A DNA stretch of 33,956 bases from NCBI RefSeq assembly GCF_001612785.1, contig NZ_BDBC01000078.1, positions 1-33,956 on the forward strand, given 5' to 3'. Origin of the DNA: Nocardia beijingensis NBRC 16342 (lineage in GTDB: Bacteria > Actinomycetota > Actinomycetes > Mycobacteriales > Mycobacteriaceae). The notes beneath the pieces were generated by a model that saw only the letters and a list, made by a program, of their open reading frames with translations, was not told the DNA's origin and searched no databases. This document shows positions 30,903-33,956 of the stretch, piece after piece. Position 1 is the stretch's first letter; each line of letters starts with the position of its first letter. The translations under genes were made by a program, and so were the position numbers.

Positions 30903-31387
30903 CGGCTGGTCCTCACCGCTCGTGCGAGCAGGCACGCGCGTACCGTTTCCACCACCAGCCGTGCGGAGGGGCGGTAGGTGTCGCGAGGTGGCTCGAGCCA
31001 TGCGCGATATGTGGTGGTGTTGTCGGCCGAGGACGGGAGCGCGATCAAGCCGCCGTCGCGGATCACCTTCACGCGATCGCGGAACAGGCTCGCGAAGATT
31101 CGAGGTTCGTCCGGCAGATCGGGACGTACCAGAAAGGTCCAGGTCAGGGAATGCGGGTGGGTGATGATCGGGCCGAGACTGTGTCCGCCGCTTCGTAAGC
31201 GGTCCGTCACTGCCCGGCCCAACGGCTCGGGCACCGACACACCCCAGACCATCGAACCCGCCCGCACCACGATGCGGCCGAGGGCTACGGGGTCTACCTC
31301 GGCCGGGAGCTGGCAGACCAGCCGGTAGAACGCGCACCGGCCGTTCGGCGTGGTCAGATCGAAACCGCCCATGCTCGCCGCGCTCAT
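30899..31387 (-). CDS. Hypothetical protein of an actinobacterial accessory family
   Basis: This is a 162-aa protein beginning MSAASMGGFDLTTPNGRCAF. The pattern (a start of the DLTTPNGRxAxYxLxCxLP type, a central MVWGVSVPEPLGRAVTDRL, then IITHPHSLTWTFLVRPD) is one I recall from uncharacterised proteins in actinobacterial mobile regions. No catalytic motif is evident. ATG 31387 overlaps the stop of the preceding gene (ATGA at 31387-31384), so the two are translated together. It is likely cytoplasmic. Confidence 0.7.
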   Translation of the reverse strand: MSAASMGGFDLTTPNGRCAFYRLVCQLPAEVDPVALGRIVVRAGSMVWGVSVPEPLGRAVTDRLRSGGHSLGPIITHPHSLTWTFLVRPDLPDEPRIFASLFRDRVKVIRDGGLIALPSSADNTTTYRAWLEPPRDTYRPSARLVVETVRACLLARAVRTSR

Positions 31388-31845
31388 CCCTGCGCCTCGG
31401 CGTCCCCGGACACCGGCGGCGTCGCGTACAGCGCGCGGCCGAGCATCACGTGCCCCGGCATGATGACGCTGCACACCCGCGTGAACTCGGCCGGGACCGA
31501 TCCGCCCAGATGCGCCATCCCAGGGACGATCACCGCACCCGCGTGGGCCACATGCACCATCTCGAGCACGCTCGCTGCCGCGACCAGCGGCGCAGTGTCC
31601 GGCGCAACCACGTATGTGGCAGCCAGCGTGTACCCGTGGCGACGTGCCAGCATCGCGATCGTGGCCTGATCACCGACCGCGTCGGCACCTGCGACAGCCA
31701 CGCACCGCAGCCCGATAGCCAGCGCGCCTTCCGTATGTGCCAGCGCGCCCTGCAACGGTATCGACTCGTCTTTCAAATATGCCGCGATCCGTCGCAATTC
31801 GGCCGTCCCCGCCGAATACAACCCCTGCCGACTGCTCGCATCCAT
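31384..31845 (-). CDS. Hypothetical protein, possibly a degenerate resolvase-like fold
   Basis: This is a 153-aa protein and the first gene of the coupled cassette. The order AYLKDE, then GDQATIAMLARRHGYTLAAT, then AAASVLEMVHVAHAGAVIVPGMAHLGG recalls the N-terminal domain of serine recombinases (Q-x4-L-x2-A-x2-G, later A-D-x-V-V-V). However, the catalytic serine near the N-terminus is not present, so recombinase activity is unlikely. This resemblance is tentative. ATG 31845 has GGGAGG eight bases upstream. Confidence 0.62.
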   Translation of the reverse strand: MDASSRQGLYSAGTAELRRIAAYLKDESIPLQGALAHTEGALAIGLRCVAVAGADAVGDQATIAMLARRHGYTLAATYVVAPDTAPLVAAASVLEMVHVAHAGAVIVPGMAHLGGSVPAEFTRVCSVIMPGHVMLGRALYATPPVSGDAEAQG

Positions 31846-32037
31846 CCCCTGCGCCTCCCTGCAATCCGATTGGAAAGCACCCGACGCCGAGGGCGCAGCA
31901 CCAGCCAGCATCCACGTCTGTCCTGGCGCGACCGAGATGACGAAGGCGGCCGGCTCACCCCGGCGTCGGGGCCGAGGCAGACGTTATGAGTTGAGCCACA
32001 ACAGATTTGTCCACGAAGGACAAACGCGAGGACTCGA

Positions 32038-33276
32038 TCAGTTGTTCGGCGCGTGTTCGGGAGCGATGCCCAGCCGCCATGCCAAGCCGCGCAACTCACG
32101 TCCGCCCGCATCGCGCCGTGCGGCGCGGAGCACATCGGCCACGGCTTCACGGGCCAGGACATCGGCGTGGACACGCTGCGGTGCAAGGTGTTCAGCGCGT
32201 AGCAGCACTTGGACGCCTTGTTCACGGCGAGTGGGCTCGGTCAGCAGAGCACGGCCGACTTCCATGTAGAACTCGGCTTGCCGGGACTTGCTAGGGATGC
32301 TGTTGACGTTGACCTTGCGCGCGTCTTCAGCCACCTTCACCCCGTCGCCGAATTCCATACCGATGCATGCGCGCCAGATCCCGACATTCGATGCGCCGAA
32401 CCACATACGACCGAATGCCCCGGTCTCGGTCTCCATGCGCCCGGCCAGGGCGGTGGCTTCGCCCAAATGCGTGTCAGCGGTCGATCGGTCACCCTGCACT
32501 GCCGAGGCGAGTGCAGCCGAGAGGTGCAGCATGCCAGACGCCTGGAGGACGTTCGTGTCATTCAAATGCGGACCGAGCTCATCGATGCAGCGCACCGCAC
32601 GCCGGTACTGCTCAGGCCGGGACAGGCCGCCCGTGGCATCACCGCGTAGCCAAACGGTGAACCCGGACCATGCCGGAGATTCCAGCATGGCGGCGCATTC
32701 TTGCGCGGCCTTGGCAGCCAGCAGTGGCAAACCGCGGCCAACGAGCCGCTTGGTCACCCACATAGCCGAGGCGTAGCAAGTGATCAAGCCGCGCAAGACG
32801 TTGCGATGAAGTTCCGGTGATCGGGCGTAGACCGCGTGCAACTCGGCCAATAGTGCGGGCGCGAGTTCGGCTTGCCCGGCGAAGTCCGAGGTAACCTGCG
32901 CCATCTCGGCTAGCCGCTCGAGGTCGGCGGCGATGGCGGGCCATTCGCGGACCGCGCCGCCAGGGTCGTCGCCGAGTTCGTAGACGTCGAGCGCGCGTTC
33001 GATCGCTATGACTCCCGCATGGGCGGATTCGTTGCCCTCGGCACGCGAACCAGCCTGCCCCGCGACTGGATAGAACTCTGACGGAGAGACGCGTAGCGCC
33101 CGCGCCAGCGCCTCCAGCGTGGCACGGTTGGACAAGGCTTGCTCTCCGCGCTCGAGGCGGCCGAGGTATCCGAAACTGATACCGGCCAAGCCCGCGATCA
33201 CCTCGAGACTCTGCCCGCGCCAAGCGCGGATCTCACGCAGCCTGCGCCCGACTTCGTTCGGGGGAATGTCGTTCAT
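32038..33276 (-). CDS. XRE-family transcriptional regulator with TPR-like C-terminal region
   Basis: This is a 412-aa protein. Residues about 8-65 form a Cro/C1 helix-turn-helix (GRRLREIRAWRGQSLEVIAG, then FGYLGRLERGEQALSNRATL). The remaining 330 residues are helical and TPR-like. This layout is common in actinobacterial regulators that sense a peptide or small molecule through the helical part and often lie next to accessory genes. ATG 33276 has GGAGGAG six bases upstream. It lies 192 bases upstream of the coupled cassette on the same strand and might control it. Confidence 0.88.
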   Translation of the reverse strand: MNDIPPNEVGRRLREIRAWRGQSLEVIAGLAGISFGYLGRLERGEQALSNRATLEALARALRVSPSEFYPVAGQAGSRAEGNESAHAGVIAIERALDVYELGDDPGGAVREWPAIAADLERLAEMAQVTSDFAGQAELAPALLAELHAVYARSPELHRNVLRGLITCYASAMWVTKRLVGRGLPLLAAKAAQECAAMLESPAWSGFTVWLRGDATGGLSRPEQYRRAVRCIDELGPHLNDTNVLQASGMLHLSAALASAVQGDRSTADTHLGEATALAGRMETETGAFGRMWFGASNVGIWRACIGMEFGDGVKVAEDARKVNVNSIPSKSRQAEFYMEVGRALLTEPTRREQGVQVLLRAEHLAPQRVHADVLAREAVADVLRAARRDAGGRELRGLAWRLGIAPEHAPNN

Positions 33277-33495
33277 GGCGTACTCCTCCGCCGATGACTG
33301 TCCACTTGCGACGGTACCTGCTGTCCGTCTTCCAGTTGGCATGTAGTACAGACGGCGGCGCTGCTCGGGCGGGGCGAGCGCGGGTGGCCCGCAGGATGAG
33401 ACGGCATTTCGCTGTGAACTGCTGGAGCGAGCCATCGGGGGCGTCGAGGTGCTTCCCTGGGGTGCGGCTACTCAGTCGGCAGAGTCGCGGCAGTT

Positions 33496-33956
33496 TCAGT
33501 ACTCCAGTCGCAGGAGATCTGCGAGATCTCGCATCTCAGGAGTCAGGGTGCGTCGTTTGGAGATGATCCGGCCCAGCAAATCCTTGGCGGACCGCTGTTC
33601 GATCAGCCACGGCCGGGCCTCACGGGACAACTGAACCAGCACGTCGAACGCGGTGTCATAGCTTCGGAGTTCGATGTGGGCCGCGGCGACATCGAGCAGA
33701 TGCCTGTTGCGGTTGTCGGAGGTCGGGCGCAGCCCCGGCGGGATGGCTCGGGCGAGCCGCAATGCGAGGTCGGGGCGGTCGTCCACGATCGCATTTTCGA
33801 CTCGCTTCATGGCGACCGTGGCAGGGCCGAACGTCGTCCAGTATTGGTGATAACTCCCCGAATCTCGCTTGACCGCTGCGGCTGCCGCGTTCGCCAGGCG
33901 CATCATGTCGTCTGCTTCGTCCGGCCGGTTGTCTCGTATCGCCGCGGCTGAGCCGC
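33496..33956 (-). CDS. TPR-like C-terminal part of a second regulator, cut by window end
   Basis: The frame is open to the right edge of the window, so the N-terminus is missing. The visible 152 residues contain DEADDMMRLANAAAAAVKRD, SYHQYWTTFGPATVAMKRVE, and DNRNRHLLDVAAAHIELRSY. This is the typical end of actinobacterial XRE/TPR regulators, where a Y-x-x-F-G-P-x-N-V motif precedes the last helices. A DNA-binding domain is expected beyond the window but not seen. The 219 bases between its stop and the next regulator's start carry that gene's promoter region. Confidence 0.8.
   Translation of the reverse strand, partial: GSAAAIRDNRPDEADDMMRLANAAAAAVKRDSGSYHQYWTTFGPATVAMKRVENAIVDDRPDLALRLARAIPPGLRPTSDNRNRHLLDVAAAHIELRSYDTAFDVLVQLSREARPWLIEQRSAKDLLGRIISKRRTLTPEMRDLADLLRLEY

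Noticed and set aside
31384..31845. Active serine recombinase
   Set aside because: The N-terminal catalytic serine motif is missing and there is no C-terminal DNA-binding domain.
1..33956. tRNA, rRNA or known riboswitch
   Set aside because: No cloverleaf, rRNA segment or recognisable cobalamin- or haem-type riboswitch was found by eye, including upstream of the hem genes.

Overview
This window is high-GC actinobacterial DNA, most likely from Nocardia or a close mycolic-acid relative. From memory, gene order across about two thirds of it follows the Mycobacterium tuberculosis block Rv0497-Rv0529. The order is membrane protein, TIM-barrel isomerase, thioesterase, proC, small HTH protein, ribosomal protein bS22, epimerase, acyltransferase, HAD phosphatase, glutaredoxin, hemA, hemC, hemD, hemB, hemL, phosphoglycerate-mutase-like protein, thioredoxin lipoprotein, ccdA, resB and ccsB. 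The genus is an inference; the gene identities rest on motifs read in the translations.

Layout. 1-6377: conserved core genes, including proC and a monocistronic bS22 gene with a strongly folding leader and a clear intrinsic terminator. 6378-13105: a HAD phosphatase (minus strand), a glutaredoxin and the tetrapyrrole operon rex-hemA-hemC-(22-aa mini-ORF)-hemD. A near-perfect Rex operator overlaps the rex promoter, so early tetrapyrrole synthesis is probably tied to the NADH/NAD+ ratio. 13106-17033: an insertion relative to the mycobacterial order. It holds a decayed tandem repeat array, a Dabb-domain gene whose promoter lies between two matching inverted arms, and three minus-strand genes (small unknown protein, Sel1-repeat protein, YrhB/Imm35-like protein). 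17034-20671: hemB, small membrane proteins and three small secreted proteins. 20846-27549: hemL followed by the system II cytochrome c maturation genes, joined by stop/start overlaps, with two unrecognised small reading frames between the thioredoxin and ccdA.

27494-33956 is an accessory region. The last 56 bp of ccsB are repeated 1,344 bp downstream (54/56 identical, the last 33 identical), and a tyrosine-recombinase C-terminal remnant lies just inside the first copy. This is what is expected of an integrative element that used the ccsB 3' end as its attachment site and has since decayed. Beyond the second copy are a Uma2-family nuclease-like gene, several unknown minus-strand genes (one set of four joined by ATGA overlaps), and two XRE/TPR-type regulators, the last cut by the window edge.

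The observations most worth following are the ccsB attachment-site duplication, the Rex operator/promoter overlap, the folded bS22 leader, the translationally coupled mini-ORFs in three separate places, and the coupled accessory cassette at 30631-31845. No tRNA, rRNA, CRISPR array or intact transposase was seen.
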